From: Mesorhizobium ciceri WSM4083
GTDB taxonomy: Bacteria > Pseudomonadota > Alphaproteobacteria > Rhizobiales > Rhizobiaceae
Assembly: GCF_000519305.1 (NCBI RefSeq)
Contig: NZ_JAFG01000005.1
Coordinates: 650,478 to 714,477 of the forward strand
Direction: 5' to 3'
DNA: 64,000 nt
Position 1 is the stretch's first letter; each line of letters begins with the position of its first letter. Shown here piece after piece: positions 21,026 through 30,649 of this stretch. A program made the position numbers and the translations under genes. The notes beneath the pieces were generated by a model. It saw only the letters and a list, made by a program, of their open reading frames with translations, had not been told where the DNA came from and ran no database searches.

Positions 21026-21042
21026 TTTTGAACAATTCTAAA
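21026..21042. promoter_or_regulatory. Irr box (iron control element) upstream of the suf operon
   Basis: TTTTGAACAATTCTAAA differs by one base from the Irr/ICE consensus TTTAGAA-N3-TTCTAAA (from memory). It is 132 bases upstream of sufS2 and 89 bases upstream of the divergent hydrolase gene. A perfect CTTCT-A-AGAAG palindrome follows at 21047-21057. Irr is the haem-responsive regulator that controls iron genes in Rhizobiales, and suf operons are among its reported targets. Confidence 0.75.
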
Positions 21043-21130
21043 CTAGCTTCTAAGAAGACGCTCGCCCTGCGTCAAGGCCAGAGGAAACGTTCCAGGCACC
21101 GCGCATTCGTATTACCCAGTGGAGTATTTT

Positions 21131-21805
21131 ATGCCTGAGGTCATTTTCACCGGTCCTGCCGGCCGCCTGGAGGGTCGCTATCAGCCTTCCAAGGAAAAGA
21201 GCGCGCCGATTGCCATCGTCCTGCACCCGCACCCGCAATTCGGCGGCACGATGAACAACAAGATCGTCTACGACCTCTTCTACATGTTCCAGAAGCGGGA
21301 TTTCACTACGCTGCGCTTCAATTTCCGCGGCATCGGCCGCAGTCAGGGCGAATTCGATCACGGCACCGGCGAGTTGTCGGATGCCGCCGCGGCGCTGGAT
21401 TGGGTGCAGTCGCTGCATCCCGATTCCAAGAGCTGCTGGGTCGCCGGCTATTCCTTCGGCTCCTGGATCGGCATGCAGCTTCTGATGCGCCGGCCGGAGA
21501 TCGAAGGCTTCATCTCGATCGCGCCGCAGCCCAACACCTATGATTTCTCGTTCCTGGCGCCCTGCCCGTCATCTGGCCTGATCATCCATGGCGATGCCGA
21601 CAAGGTGGCGCCGCCGAAGGATGTGCAGGGCCTTGTCGACAAGCTGCACACGCAGAAGGGCATCACCATCACGCAAAAGACGTTGCCCGGCGCCAACCAT
21701 TTCTTCGCCAACGATGCCGACCTGCTGCTCGAGGAATGCGCCGACTATCTCGACCGCCGGCTGGCCGGCGAATTGTCGGATCCGCGCCCGAAGCGGCTGA
21801 GATAG
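21131..21805 (+). CDS. Alpha/beta hydrolase
   Basis: 224 residues from the ATG at 21131, preceded by GTGGAG. The fold is clear: HPHPQFGGTMNNKIV near the start, FRGIGRSQGEFDHG, the nucleophile elbow GYSFGSW (Ser108), the acid in HGDADKVAP and the histidine in PGANHFF. The family (COG2945-like) has mostly uncharacterised esterase-type members. It diverges from sufS2 and shares the region holding the Irr box. PaiB follows 21 bases later. Confidence 0.9.
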   Translation: MPEVIFTGPAGRLEGRYQPSKEKSAPIAIVLHPHPQFGGTMNNKIVYDLFYMFQKRDFTTLRFNFRGIGRSQGEFDHGTGELSDAAAALDWVQSLHPDSKSCWVAGYSFGSWIGMQLLMRRPEIEGFISIAPQPNTYDFSFLAPCPSSGLIIHGDADKVAPPKDVQGLVDKLHTQKGITITQKTLPGANHFFANDADLLLEECADYLDRRLAGELSDPRPKRLR

Positions 21806-21826
21806 ACAAGGAAAGAACGGACGGCG

Positions 21827-22477
21827 ATGTACGAGCCTCCTCATTTCAGGGAAACGCGGCCGGAAATCCTGCACGGGCTGATCCGGACGCATCCGCTGGG
21901 CCTGTTGGTTTCCAACGGGCCCGAGGGGCCGGTCGCCAACGCCATCCCGTTCCTGCTCGACGCGGAAATCGGGCCGAACGGCAGGCTGCGCGCCCATCTG
22001 GCGCGGGCCAACCCGCAATGGCGCCTGTTGGCCGACAATCCCGCATCACCCGTGCTGATCGTCTTCCAGGGCAGCGATGCCTATGTGACGCCGTCCTGGT
22101 ACGAGACCAAGCGCGAGACCGGCAAGGTGGTGCCGACCTGGAATTATGCCATCGTGCAGGTCCGCGGCACCGTCAAGGTGATGGATGACCAGGACTGGCT
22201 GGCGCAGCAGATCGCCGATCTGACTGTCTCCCAGGAAGGCGCCCGCGCCGCGCCCTGGGCGGTGACCGATGCGCCGGAGCCCTTCATCCAGTCGCAGATC
22301 AAGGGCATTATCGGGCTGGAAATCGAGATCAGCGAAATCCACGGCAAGTGGAAGGTCAGCCAGAACCGGCCGGTCGCCGATCGCGTCGGCGTTGCACAGG
22401 GGCTGGAAAGCGAAGACCACCAGTCGCCCGGCATGGCCGGCCTGGTCAGATCCTATGGCGGACTGGACGGCAACTGA
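21827..22477 (+). CDS. FMN-binding PaiB-family protein
   Basis: 216 residues. Motifs LIRTHPLGLLVSNGPEGPVANAIPFLLD, QGSDAYVTPSWYETKRETGKVVPTWNY and GIIGLEIEISEIHGKWKVSQNRP match the PaiB / FMN-binding negative regulator family, named after a Bacillus sporulation/protease regulator. The split beta-barrel binds flavin. Whether it regulates transcription here is unknown. It is probably co-transcribed with the hydrolase. Confidence 0.88.
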   Translation: MYEPPHFRETRPEILHGLIRTHPLGLLVSNGPEGPVANAIPFLLDAEIGPNGRLRAHLARANPQWRLLADNPASPVLIVFQGSDAYVTPSWYETKRETGKVVPTWNYAIVQVRGTVKVMDDQDWLAQQIADLTVSQEGARAAPWAVTDAPEPFIQSQIKGIIGLEIEISEIHGKWKVSQNRPVADRVGVAQGLESEDHQSPGMAGLVRSYGGLDGN

Positions 22478-22488
22478 ACTTCGAATGC

Positions 22489-23319
22489 TCAGCCAGCCTT
22501 CCTTCTCCGCCCAATCAGCCGAAACGTCTTCTTGCGGACCGGCAGTCCCGACGGCATCGGCCGGAAGATGAAGCCGAGCCGGGCAAAGACCAGCCCGCAG
22601 GCAAGCGCGAAACCGCAGCCAAGGCCGAAGCCGGCGACGGTGTCGCTGGGATAGTGCGCGCCGACGAAAATCCGTGTCGAGGCGATGCAGGCGGTGATCG
22701 CCAGGGCGATGTACCAGCGCCGCGGAAACAACAGCAAAGCGACCCCGAACACCGCGCCCATTGTCGTACCATGGCCGGATGGAAAGCCGGCGAAGCGCGC
22801 ATCGAACGCGAAGGGGTGCAGGGTCAGCACGCCAAAGTCCTCGTAATAGAGCGGGCGAGCCCGGCCAATGGCATATTTCAGCACATTGACGGCGATCCCC
22901 GACAGGCCGGTGGCGCACAGCACCAGAAAAGCCAGGCAGGTCCAGTTGTAGAGCAGCATCAGCGAGCGCCGGGAGAGGCTTCGCCAATCCGTCAGGTTCG
23001 CGGCGACAAGCAGAAGCACTGAGGGAATGAGATACCAGCCACCCAGGCCGAACTGGGTGAAAAAGTCGGCAGTCCGGGCAAATCCCGCCGACCACTTGCC
23101 GTGAAGCATTCCGGCCGGGGTGTCGAGACGAACAAACGCAACCGCCGTCAGCAAAATCCAGACCAGCACCCAGACCGACCACAAAACGTTCGGGTATCTG
23201 GCCGGACGGGTGGCAAGGCGGCTTTTGGCGATCTGCATCGTATCGCGAAAATTGTCGAGCGACCGGCGCCCTACCCCAAGGAGCAGGCTCGAAACGGGCG
23301 GGCGTGATTTCACTAGCAT
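22489..23319 (-). CDS. PAP2 membrane phosphatase (LpxE/LpxF-like)
   Basis: 276 residues with about six membrane segments. The three-part lipid phosphatase signature is complete: K148-x6-RP156 in KYAIGRARP, PSGH (180-183) and R216-x5-H222-x3-D226. Such enzymes dephosphorylate lipid phosphates on the periplasmic side, for example the 1- or 4'-phosphate of lipid A (LpxE, LpxF) or undecaprenyl pyrophosphate. The gene next to it encodes an ArnT-like glycosyltransferase on the same strand (gap 45 bp), which favours lipid A remodelling. The exact substrate is not decidable by eye. Confidence 0.85.
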   Translation of the reverse strand: MLVKSRPPVSSLLLGVGRRSLDNFRDTMQIAKSRLATRPARYPNVLWSVWVLVWILLTAVAFVRLDTPAGMLHGKWSAGFARTADFFTQFGLGGWYLIPSVLLLVAANLTDWRSLSRRSLMLLYNWTCLAFLVLCATGLSGIAVNVLKYAIGRARPLYYEDFGVLTLHPFAFDARFAGFPSGHGTTMGAVFGVALLLFPRRWYIALAITACIASTRIFVGAHYPSDTVAGFGLGCGFALACGLVFARLGFIFRPMPSGLPVRKKTFRLIGRRRKAG

Positions 23320-23364
23320 AGGAAATTCGACCCCATTGTTGCCGTCATGGGCATCGGCGAGCCG

Positions 23365-25008
23365 TCACTGGGTTACACGATAGAGGCCGAGCGACAGCTT
23401 GTCTCCCGATGAATAGTTGAGGCCGTCGACCTCGGCAACGCGGTTCGCCGACTTGCCTTGCGCCGCCAGCAACCCATTCAGTTTCTGCTCGTCGCCGACC
23501 TGCGCCAGCGCCAGGGCGCAGGCAGGATCGCCGAGCAGATGCTTGGCGACGCCATCGACATCGGTCAGGACGGTCTTGGTGCCGACCAGGAACACCAGGC
23601 TCGGCTCGTGATATTCCGCCGAAGCGAGCACCGTGGTGTCGCAAGGCCTGTTGGCCTGGACTGCCGCCTCGATCGCCGGGCTCAGCCAGATCGGTTTCAG
23701 CGAAGGCGCGATGACGCCGAACAACAGTCCATAGGTGATGCCGGCGCAGACCGCGATGGCGCCGATGCGGGAGAGCGGCACTTGCAGTTGTCGGGAAAAA
23801 GCAAAATATCCCGCCGCCAGCGCCGCCGCGGCGGCCGGGATGCTCCACCAGGAGAAGGCGCCGGTGAGATAGATCGGCGCTCCGACGCAGACCACCGCCA
23901 GGCCAAGGCTGACCACGGCAAGACCGAATGCGGTCGACCACCACAACCAGTCCTGCCAGCGCCTGAGCGGCGCATTCGCCTCCTGGGGCGGCAAGGTCAA
24001 CAGCCAACCGATCAGCAGCGCCATGCCGGGATAGGCCGGCAGGACATAGTGCGGCAGCTTGGTCGGGATCAGTTCGAACACCAGCCAGAACGGAATGTAC
24101 CAGGCGAGGCAGAAACGCAGCCGCGGATCGTCGCGCAACCGGTTGAGGGCCTGCAGCCCGGCGCCAACCGCGATCAGACCGAACGGCCACATGAACAAGG
24201 AATAGGTCAGCATGTAGAAGCCCGGCGGCAGGCCGTGCGATTCCTCGCCCGAGGCGACCTTGGCCATCATGTCCTTGCCGACGGCATCACTGAGGAAGGC
24301 GCCGCCGCTCTTCCAGGTGATGAGGGCGACCCAGGGCAGCACGATGAACAGCACCAGGGCGACACCGCGCACGAGCTTCAGCTTCAGGAGCCAGCGCCAG
24401 TCGCGCTCGAAGGCAAACAGGGCGGCGACCGTCAGCACCGACAGGAGCGGAGCCACCGGCCCCTTGATAAGGATTCCAAGGCCTTGAGCGGCCCAGAATA
24501 TCCACGGCAGATGGGCGGCTACCGGTTCGTTGCGGCGCGATGCCAGATAGATCTGGGCGAGCGCGCCTTGAGCCGCCACGCAGCAGGCCAGCAGCATGGC
24601 GTCGGTCTTGGCGTCACGACCCTCGAAGGCGGTGGCGAAGATGGCCGCCATCATCAGGCCGGCGGCGAGACCGGCATTGGCCCCGAACAGCTTGGTGCCT
24701 GTCCAGGCAATGCCGACGACGGCCAAGGCAATGCCAAGCATGGAGACGAGGCGGTAGACCCAGATCGGCGCCGCCGCCCCCTCGCCGCTCAGCGCCACGG
24801 CCGCCGATTGCAGCCAGTAGATGCCGATCGGCTTCTTGTAGCGCGAGGCATCCTGAAAACGGATGTCGACATAGTCGGAGGTTTCGACCATCTGCTTGGT
24901 GGCTTGGACAAAACGGGATTCGTCGCGGTCGACGGGTGGAAGGCTCGCCAGTCCGCTGAACGTCATCAGCACGCTGAACAGAAAGAGAAAAAGATAGTTC
25001 CTGTTCAT
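23365..25008 (-). CDS. ArnT-like glycosyltransferase (GT-83/39 type, PMT family)
   Basis: 547 residues with about a dozen hydrophobic segments. The first periplasmic loop has PPVDRDESRFVQATKQM with the catalytic acidic pair (D27/D29-E30) and YKKPIGIYWLQSAAVAL, typical of ArnT/RgtA-type enzymes that use undecaprenyl-phosphate sugars. In rhizobia these add galacturonic acid to lipid A or LPS core; ArnT itself adds aminoarabinose. No arn biosynthesis genes are nearby, so a galacturonosyl transferase role is the more likely guess. It is upstream of the PAP2 gene. Confidence 0.85.
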   Translation of the reverse strand: MNRNYLFLFLFSVLMTFSGLASLPPVDRDESRFVQATKQMVETSDYVDIRFQDASRYKKPIGIYWLQSAAVALSGEGAAAPIWVYRLVSMLGIALAVVGIAWTGTKLFGANAGLAAGLMMAAIFATAFEGRDAKTDAMLLACCVAAQGALAQIYLASRRNEPVAAHLPWIFWAAQGLGILIKGPVAPLLSVLTVAALFAFERDWRWLLKLKLVRGVALVLFIVLPWVALITWKSGGAFLSDAVGKDMMAKVASGEESHGLPPGFYMLTYSLFMWPFGLIAVGAGLQALNRLRDDPRLRFCLAWYIPFWLVFELIPTKLPHYVLPAYPGMALLIGWLLTLPPQEANAPLRRWQDWLWWSTAFGLAVVSLGLAVVCVGAPIYLTGAFSWWSIPAAAAALAAGYFAFSRQLQVPLSRIGAIAVCAGITYGLLFGVIAPSLKPIWLSPAIEAAVQANRPCDTTVLASAEYHEPSLVFLVGTKTVLTDVDGVAKHLLGDPACALALAQVGDEQKLNGLLAAQGKSANRVAEVDGLNYSSGDKLSLGLYRVTQ

Positions 25009-25138
25009 CGCGGAGCTTTCCGGATCTGATCTGCGGGATGGCCCCGTCGCGGCGCCTCAGGCCCTGCCCCTGCGCGGCGCCTCAATACGCCAGCCCAAAC
25101 GACGAAGCAAGGATTCGCAAACGCTATCCGCGCGGGCT

Positions 25139-25227
25139 GCAAAACAGGATTCCACTTTGCCATTCGCTGGACCTTTGTCTGGCGCGCGATCAGACGCAAA
25201 ACCGGAAACCACTTTTGCTGATCGCGC
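25139..25227. repeat. Two related rhizobial palindromic units upstream of tyrS
   Basis: Two copies of a GCAAAAC-GGA-CCACTTTTGC-like unit lie at 25139-25160 and 25196-25218. The second is extended by outer arms GCGCGATCA (25184-25192) and TGATCGCGC (25219-25227), making a long stem-loop. Such units are, from memory, part of mosaic intergenic repeats of Rhizobiales. It occupies most of the 288-bp region between the glycosyltransferase and tyrS starts. Confidence 0.6.
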
Positions 25228-25296
25228 TTGGATGCTAAACGCCCGCGTTCATATACGTCCGAGCCACGCTGGCCGGGCGCTTTCGGGAAAGAAACA

Positions 25297-26550
25297 ATGT
25301 CCGCCTTCAAATCTGATTTCCTGCGCACGATGAGCGAGCGCGGTTTCATCCACCAGACTTCGGATGATGCCGGCCTCGACAATCTCTTCGCCAAGGAGAC
25401 GGTGACCGCCTATATCGGCTTCGACGCCACCGCCAAGAGCCTGCACGCCGGTTCGCTGATCCAGATCATGATGCTGCACTGGCTGCAGCAGACGGGTCAC
25501 CGGCCGATCGCGCTGATGGGCGGCGGCACCTCGATGATCGGCGACCCGTCCTTCAAGGACGAGGCGCGCAAGCTGCTGACCCCGCAGGACATCGAGGACA
25601 ATCTGGCCGGCATCCGCCGCAACTTCATGCCCTACCTCAAATTCGGCAGCGGTCCCAACGACGCCATCATGGTCAACAACGCCGATTGGCTGATGGAGAT
25701 CAACTACGTCAATTTCCTGCGCGATGTCGGCCGTCACTTTTCCGTCAACCGCATGCTGGCGTTCGATTCCGTCAAGCTGCGGCTCGATCGCGAGCAGTCG
25801 CTATCGTTCCTCGAATTCAACTACATGATCCTGCAGGCCTATGATTTCGTCGAGCTCTACAAGCGTCTCGGCTGCCGCCTGCAGATGGGCGGCTCCGATC
25901 AATGGGGCAACATCATCAACGGCATCGATCTGGGTCGCCGCATGGAGGACGCACAGCTTTATGCGCTGACCACGCCGCTGCTCACCACCTCGTCGGGCGC
26001 CAAGATGGGCAAATCGGCGTCGGGCGCGGTCTGGCTCGACGCGGATATGCTGAGCCCCTACGAATTCTGGCAGTACTGGCGCAACACCGAGGATGCCGAC
26101 GTTGCCCGCTTCCTGAAACTCTACACGACGCTGCCGCTGAACGAGGTCGCACGGCTCGGGCAACTCGGCGGATCCGAGATCAATGAGGCCAAGAAGATCC
26201 TCGCCACGGAGATAACCGCCCTGCTGCACGGCCGCGCGGCCGCCGAGCAAGCCAGCGATACGGCGCGCAAGACGTTCGAGGAAGGCGCGCTCGCGGAGTC
26301 GCTGCCGACTGTCGAGGTCGACAAGACAGCGCTTGAAACCGGCGTCGGTATCCTGTCGCTGCTGGTCACCGCCGGACTGGCGGCATCGAACGGCGAAGCA
26401 CGGCGGCATGTGCAGGGCGGCGCCGTGCGCCTGAACGACGAGCCGGTGAGCGACGAGCGCCGGCTGGTGACTCTTCCGGATTTGAGTCCGGAAAACGTCG
26501 TAAAGCTTTCTCTGGGAAAGAAAAAACACATTCTGGTACGGCCGATCTGA
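25297..26550 (+). CDS. tyrS: Tyrosyl-tRNA synthetase
   Basis: 417 residues from the ATG at 25297. It is class I: the HIGH-like motif is HAGS at 50-53 and the KMSKS-like motif is KMGKS near 235-239. [25 protein letters not shown] carries the tyrosine-binding residues. The C-terminal S4-like RNA-binding domain ([22 protein letters not shown]) is intact. It is convergent with the large AsmA-like gene; the two stop codons are only 6 bases apart. Confidence 0.97.
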   Translation: MSAFKSDFLRTMSERGFIHQTSDDAGLDNLFAKETVTAYIGFDATAKSLHAGSLIQIMMLHWLQQTGHRPIALMGGGTSMIGDPSFKDEARKLLTPQDIEDNLAGIRRNFMPYLKFGSGPNDAIMVNNADWLMEINYVNFLRDVGRHFSVNRMLAFDSVKLRLDREQSLSFLEFNYMILQAYDFVELYKRLGCRLQMGGSDQWGNIINGIDLGRRMEDAQLYALTTPLLTTSSGAKMGKSASGAVWLDADMLSPYEFWQYWRNTEDADVARFLKLYTTLPLNEVARLGQLGGSEINEAKKILATEITALLHGRAAAEQASDTARKTFEEGALAESLPTVEVDKTALETGVGILSLLVTAGLAASNGEARRHVQGGAVRLNDEPVSDERRLVTLPDLSPENVVKLSLGKKKHILVRPI

Positions 26551-26556
26551 ACTCGA

Positions 26557-29500
26557 TCACCGATACTCAAAAATCGACCTGAATATTCCGGGCGCTATCA
26601 CCGACAGCGGATTGATGTCCAGCAGCGGCTTGTTGGCATTGCCCTTGAGCCGGTAGGTGACCCCGATCAGGCCACGGTCGCGGCCATTGCCGAGCAGCGC
26701 GCCGACGATGGGCAATTCGCCGAAGATGCGATTGAGGCCATAGACCGGCATGAACGTGCCGGTCATGTCCATGTTGTTGTCCTGATCGTAGAGCGTGCCC
26801 TGGAACGTCGTGCCGATGCGCGGGCCGCGCAGCACGCCATTGGCCAGTTTCAGATAGCCGCTGCCCTTGTCGATCTCGGCGTAACCGCGTTCGAACTTCA
26901 CCCGCGACGTATCCAGCTTGCCCTTGACCGCCTGATTGAGGCTGCGGTTGTCGCCGGCTGGCGTGGTCGAGACGATGGAGGCGAGTTTCGGTTCGTTGAC
27001 GACGAAAAAGTTGCTGGTGTCGACCTTGCCCTTGAGCGATCCGTCGCTCGGCCCGGCCAGTGCGAGCGTGATCGCGCCTCCTTCCATATGCTCGTAGATG
27101 TTGAGGAATCTCAGGATGGCGCCGGCGTCCGCGGACTGCATGTTGAGCGTGCGCCGGCCGGCGCCGGTGGTGTTGCTGATCGATATGGCCGCGCCTGAAC
27201 TGGCCGTGGCGCTGACCTTCAGCCCGTTCACCCGTGAGCCGGCCGCGCTGTAGTCGAGCTTCAGATTGGACAGTTGCTCGTCGTGGAAACCGGTCAGCCG
27301 GTCGACATCGGCGCTGACGGAAATGGCGTCGGAACCGGTGGTCTTGGTAGCCGTGTCGACGTCGGAGGTGAACTGCTTGATGAGCGAGCGGGCATCGAGC
27401 GCGTTGCCCGATATGTCGACCGCATAGCCCTTGCCGGATCGCTTCACCGACACGGCAACGTCGTCGCCCCTGTTCAAGGTGACCTTGCTGAACCGCGCCG
27501 ACGACAAGGCGCCATTGACCAGCACGATGCTGCCGTCGACCGAGAACGTCTTTCCGTCGAGGTCGAAATCAGACAGCGTCATGGTGTCGCCGGACCTGGT
27601 CATGACGAAGGTGACATTGGCGGGGACCCCTGCCCCCTTGCTCCAGCCTGCCCAGGGAATGTCCAGCCTGGCGTTGGTCAGATCGGCCGAGACGTTCTGG
27701 TCGCCGCTGCCGTTCTTGTCGATCGCCACCTTCACCGTTCCGGCAAGCAGCGGCTTCAGGCCGGGCATGGCGGCGGCGCGGATCTTGTCGTCGAGCACCA
27801 AGGCCACCTTGCGGCTGCGCGCCGGCCCGTCATCCCTGAGCGGCTCTATCAGATCGAGTTCGGCCGGAATGCCGTTCAGCAACGCCTTGGCGGAGATCAC
27901 CGCCTTCTCGGGATCGACCGTGATCGAACCGTCGGCATCCGTCACGGTCTGGCCCTCGAAGGGCTTGGCCAAGGACATGCCGCTGTAGTCGAGCGACACC
28001 AGCCAATCGAGCTTCGAGGAGTCGACGCCGGACTGCAGCGGAATATCCGCCTTGACGTGGCCGGTGACGCTGCCCGACAGGTCCTCCGGCAGAATGCCGA
28101 CATGGCGCATGGCGTTGATCGGCTCGTAGGATGCGAGTTCGGCAACGGCGGATGCGTCGCCGTCGACATCGATGTCGAGCGCGCCGACGACCGGCGGGCG
28201 GTTGGCCGCCTGGACCGTCAGCGTGCCGTTGCTAGCCGCCACGGTACGCCCGCTGGGCATGTAGACGGTGCCCGAGGACAGGGAGATATCGACATCGTTG
28301 CCGTGGAAACCGACGACGCCGACCGCGTCGCGTATCGGCGGGATGCGGCCGGCGGTGTCGAATCGCGATCCCTCGATCTGGAAGCGGCCGAACACCTCAT
28401 CGGCCGAAAGCGGCACGCCGTTGCCGAGGCGGCCCGGCACCACCTGGAACTGAAGGTTGGCGTCGACGACACGGCCGCCGAACAGATTGGCCAGCACCCA
28501 CAGCCGGGCATTGCGCGCCGAAAACCACGGCCATAGCTGCTTGACGTGAGAGACCTGCATGTCGTGGATGTTGAACGCCAGATTGATCCCCGGCACCTTG
28601 CCGTCGACAAACGCCACGGCGGCGGTGCCAAGCATCTCGCCGGAGCCGGCGGACCGAAGCGCGATCTGCTCGGCGACCAGTTTGTGGCTCACCGTATTGT
28701 AGACACCGGCAATCCGGGCGAGGAAGGTGAGCGCCGGCTCGGGCGACTCCGAAGGCGCAAGCGACGATCCGTCGCTGGTCAGGTCGTAGCGATAGGAGGG
28801 TTCTTCACCCACCGCTCCGCTTGCCGGCTTCGGCCCGATCGAACCGGCGAAATCGAATGTCGAGCGGCCGGTCTTCAGCAGCAATCTGTCGACTTGGACC
28901 TTGTTGCTGCCCGCAACCAGCGTCGCATTGATATCGACGTCCGCCGGCAGCAGTCCTCGTGTGCCGAGATCGAGGACAGAACCCGTCGATGACAAAGCGG
29001 CCGTCAGCCGCGATGCGTTCACGCCGAACCCTTCCGATCCCGTCAGCTTCAGCGCGACTGTTCCCAACTTGCCGGCAGCGGCCGCCGCGTCGCCGGTGTC
29101 GGCCAGATCGATGCTCGCATCCAGCGCCGTGACCCGGTGCGCCGCGATATCGCGGGTGGCGGTCGCGGCAACGGTAAGCGTCCTGCCGTCGATGTCAGCC
29201 TTCGAGGAAAACTGCATGCCGCCCGGGCCCGACTGCACGACGGTGGCGTCGGTGATCTTGACGAGCTTGACCGCTCCGGTTTCGGGCAGCACGAATTCGA
29301 CATTGCGAAGATCGATCCGGCGCAGCGAATCCTCCCGCACGGCATCGAGTGCGTGGTTGATGTTTCCGAACACCGCGGCCGACAGCTTCTCCGGATCGAT
29401 GAGGCCGTCCGCATTGCGCAGGCCGGCGGTCCAGTCGCCGCCTGACGGCATCGCCGCGACGACGATGCGGGCATCCGAGATCCTGGCGCTGGTCAGCCGC

Positions 29501-29937
29501 ACATCTCCCCACAGCAGCGGGAACAGACGCACGCCGAAGCGCACGCGGCCGGCATCGGCCATCGGCTTGCCGTCCGATGTCTTCAAGCTGACGTCGCTGA
29601 CCTGAAGCGCGATGAAACTCGAACCGTCGAGCGTGATGCGGGCAGGCCCGACCGCGACATCGACATCGACGCCCGCCAGTTTCTCAAGCGCCGTTTCCGC
29701 CTCGGTGCGAAGCCGGTCGGCTCCGATGCCGGAGGCGCCAACGAGGTAAACGAGCACGGCGGCCAGCAGCACGAAAGCGACCAGACCGGCGAACAGCCGC
29801 GACAGGATACGAAAACCGCGTCCGATCGACGCCTGACCAAGCGGCGGCACACGGCAGGCGGACGGAAAGGTCCCCAGGTCGGTGATCTCATCACGCCTGA
29901 ACCGGATCTTCTCGTGCTGCGGTCGCTCCTGATCCAC
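26557..29937 (-). CDS. Large AsmA-like (YhdP / DUF3971) envelope protein
   Basis: 1126 residues from the GTG at 29937, chosen because GGAAAA lies upstream and because an ATG-type start at 30018 would run into the divergent bcp promoter. One membrane helix (about residues 45-67, LSRLFAGLVAFVLLAAVLVY) follows a 44-residue cytoplasmic lead. The rest is a long periplasmic beta-rich chain with AsmA-type features, ending in VTYRLKGNANKPLLDINPLSVIAPGIFRSIFEYR. AsmA/YhdP/TamB proteins are thought to carry phospholipids to the outer membrane as hydrophobic-groove bridges. The product is typical of this family in Mesorhizobium. Confidence 0.85.
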   Translation of the reverse strand: MDQERPQHEKIRFRRDEITDLGTFPSACRVPPLGQASIGRGFRILSRLFAGLVAFVLLAAVLVYLVGASGIGADRLRTEAETALEKLAGVDVDVAVGPARITLDGSSFIALQVSDVSLKTSDGKPMADAGRVRFGVRLFPLLWGDVRLTSARISDARIVVAAMPSGGDWTAGLRNADGLIDPEKLSAAVFGNINHALDAVREDSLRRIDLRNVEFVLPETGAVKLVKITDATVVQSGPGGMQFSSKADIDGRTLTVAATATRDIAAHRVTALDASIDLADTGDAAAAAGKLGTVALKLTGSEGFGVNASRLTAALSSTGSVLDLGTRGLLPADVDINATLVAGSNKVQVDRLLLKTGRSTFDFAGSIGPKPASGAVGEEPSYRYDLTSDGSSLAPSESPEPALTFLARIAGVYNTVSHKLVAEQIALRSAGSGEMLGTAAVAFVDGKVPGINLAFNIHDMQVSHVKQLWPWFSARNARLWVLANLFGGRVVDANLQFQVVPGRLGNGVPLSADEVFGRFQIEGSRFDTAGRIPPIRDAVGVVGFHGNDVDISLSSGTVYMPSGRTVAASNGTLTVQAANRPPVVGALDIDVDGDASAVAELASYEPINAMRHVGILPEDLSGSVTGHVKADIPLQSGVDSSKLDWLVSLDYSGMSLAKPFEGQTVTDADGSITVDPEKAVISAKALLNGIPAELDLIEPLRDDGPARSRKVALVLDDKIRAAAMPGLKPLLAGTVKVAIDKNGSGDQNVSADLTNARLDIPWAGWSKGAGVPANVTFVMTRSGDTMTLSDFDLDGKTFSVDGSIVLVNGALSSARFSKVTLNRGDDVAVSVKRSGKGYAVDISGNALDARSLIKQFTSDVDTATKTTGSDAISVSADVDRLTGFHDEQLSNLKLDYSAAGSRVNGLKVSATASSGAAISISNTTGAGRRTLNMQSADAGAILRFLNIYEHMEGGAITLALAGPSDGSLKGKVDTSNFFVVNEPKLASIVSTTPAGDNRSLNQAVKGKLDTSRVKFERGYAEIDKGSGYLKLANGVLRGPRIGTTFQGTLYDQDNNMDMTGTFMPVYGLNRIFGELPIVGALLGNGRDRGLIGVTYRLKGNANKPLLDINPLSVIAPGIFRSIFEYR

Positions 29938-30032
29938 GCAATTTTCCGTTGTACGAACTCGATCGTGGACGAATCCCCGTCCGACACTATATCGGTGTGG
30001 CTTCGCGCGTAACCTCAAACAAGGGCATCGGT

Positions 30033-30500
30033 ATGGCTGACCTCGACGTAGGCGATCTCGCGCCGCAATTCGACCTGCCGCGAGACGGCGGCGGATCGGT
30101 CAGCCTTGCCGCATCGCTGGGCAAGCCCATCGTGCTCTATTTCTATCCGCAGGACGACACAACAAGCTGCACGCAGGAGGCGATCAGCTTCTCGCAGCTG
30201 AAGCCGGACTTCGAGAGGGCCGGCGCCGTGGTGATCGGCCTGTCGCCCGACCCCGTCAAGAAGCACGACAAGTTCAAGTCGAAATACAATCTCACCATCG
30301 ACCTCGCCTCCGACGAGGAGCGCAAGGTGATCGAGGCCTACCATCTGTGGGTCGAGAAATCGATGTATGGCCGCAAATACATGGGCGTCGAGCGCGCGAC
30401 ATTCCTGATCGGCCGCGACGGGCGGATCGCCAGGATTTGGCGCAAGGTCCGCGTCAAGGGCCATGCGGAAGAGGTGCTCGAGGCCGTTCGAGCGCTTTGA
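30033..30500 (+). CDS. bcp: Thioredoxin-dependent peroxiredoxin (Bcp/PrxQ type)
   Basis: 155 residues from the ATG at 30033. It has the peroxidase fold LYFYPQDDTTSCTQEAISFSQL with the peroxidatic Cys46. It is the only cysteine in the protein, so this is a 1-Cys form: the usual TPGCT motif is TTSCT and the resolving Cys five residues later is absent. It reduces peroxides with thioredoxin or glutathione-type donors. It is divergent from the AsmA-like gene with only 95 bases between their starts. Confidence 0.92.
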   Translation: MADLDVGDLAPQFDLPRDGGGSVSLAASLGKPIVLYFYPQDDTTSCTQEAISFSQLKPDFERAGAVVIGLSPDPVKKHDKFKSKYNLTIDLASDEERKVIEAYHLWVEKSMYGRKYMGVERATFLIGRDGRIARIWRKVRVKGHAEEVLEAVRAL

Positions 30501-30649
30501 GGTGCCGGCGGAGGCCGGCCCGGCTTCCCTTACAACCCTGCGCACGCCTGGCGGGCAATCGCTGCGGGCAAGCTATCGCTGCAAGCCTTTGTTAACCTTA
30601 ATAATGTGTAGTCAAGCTGTCGTGGTGTCGTAAACGAAAGCTTGGTCCC

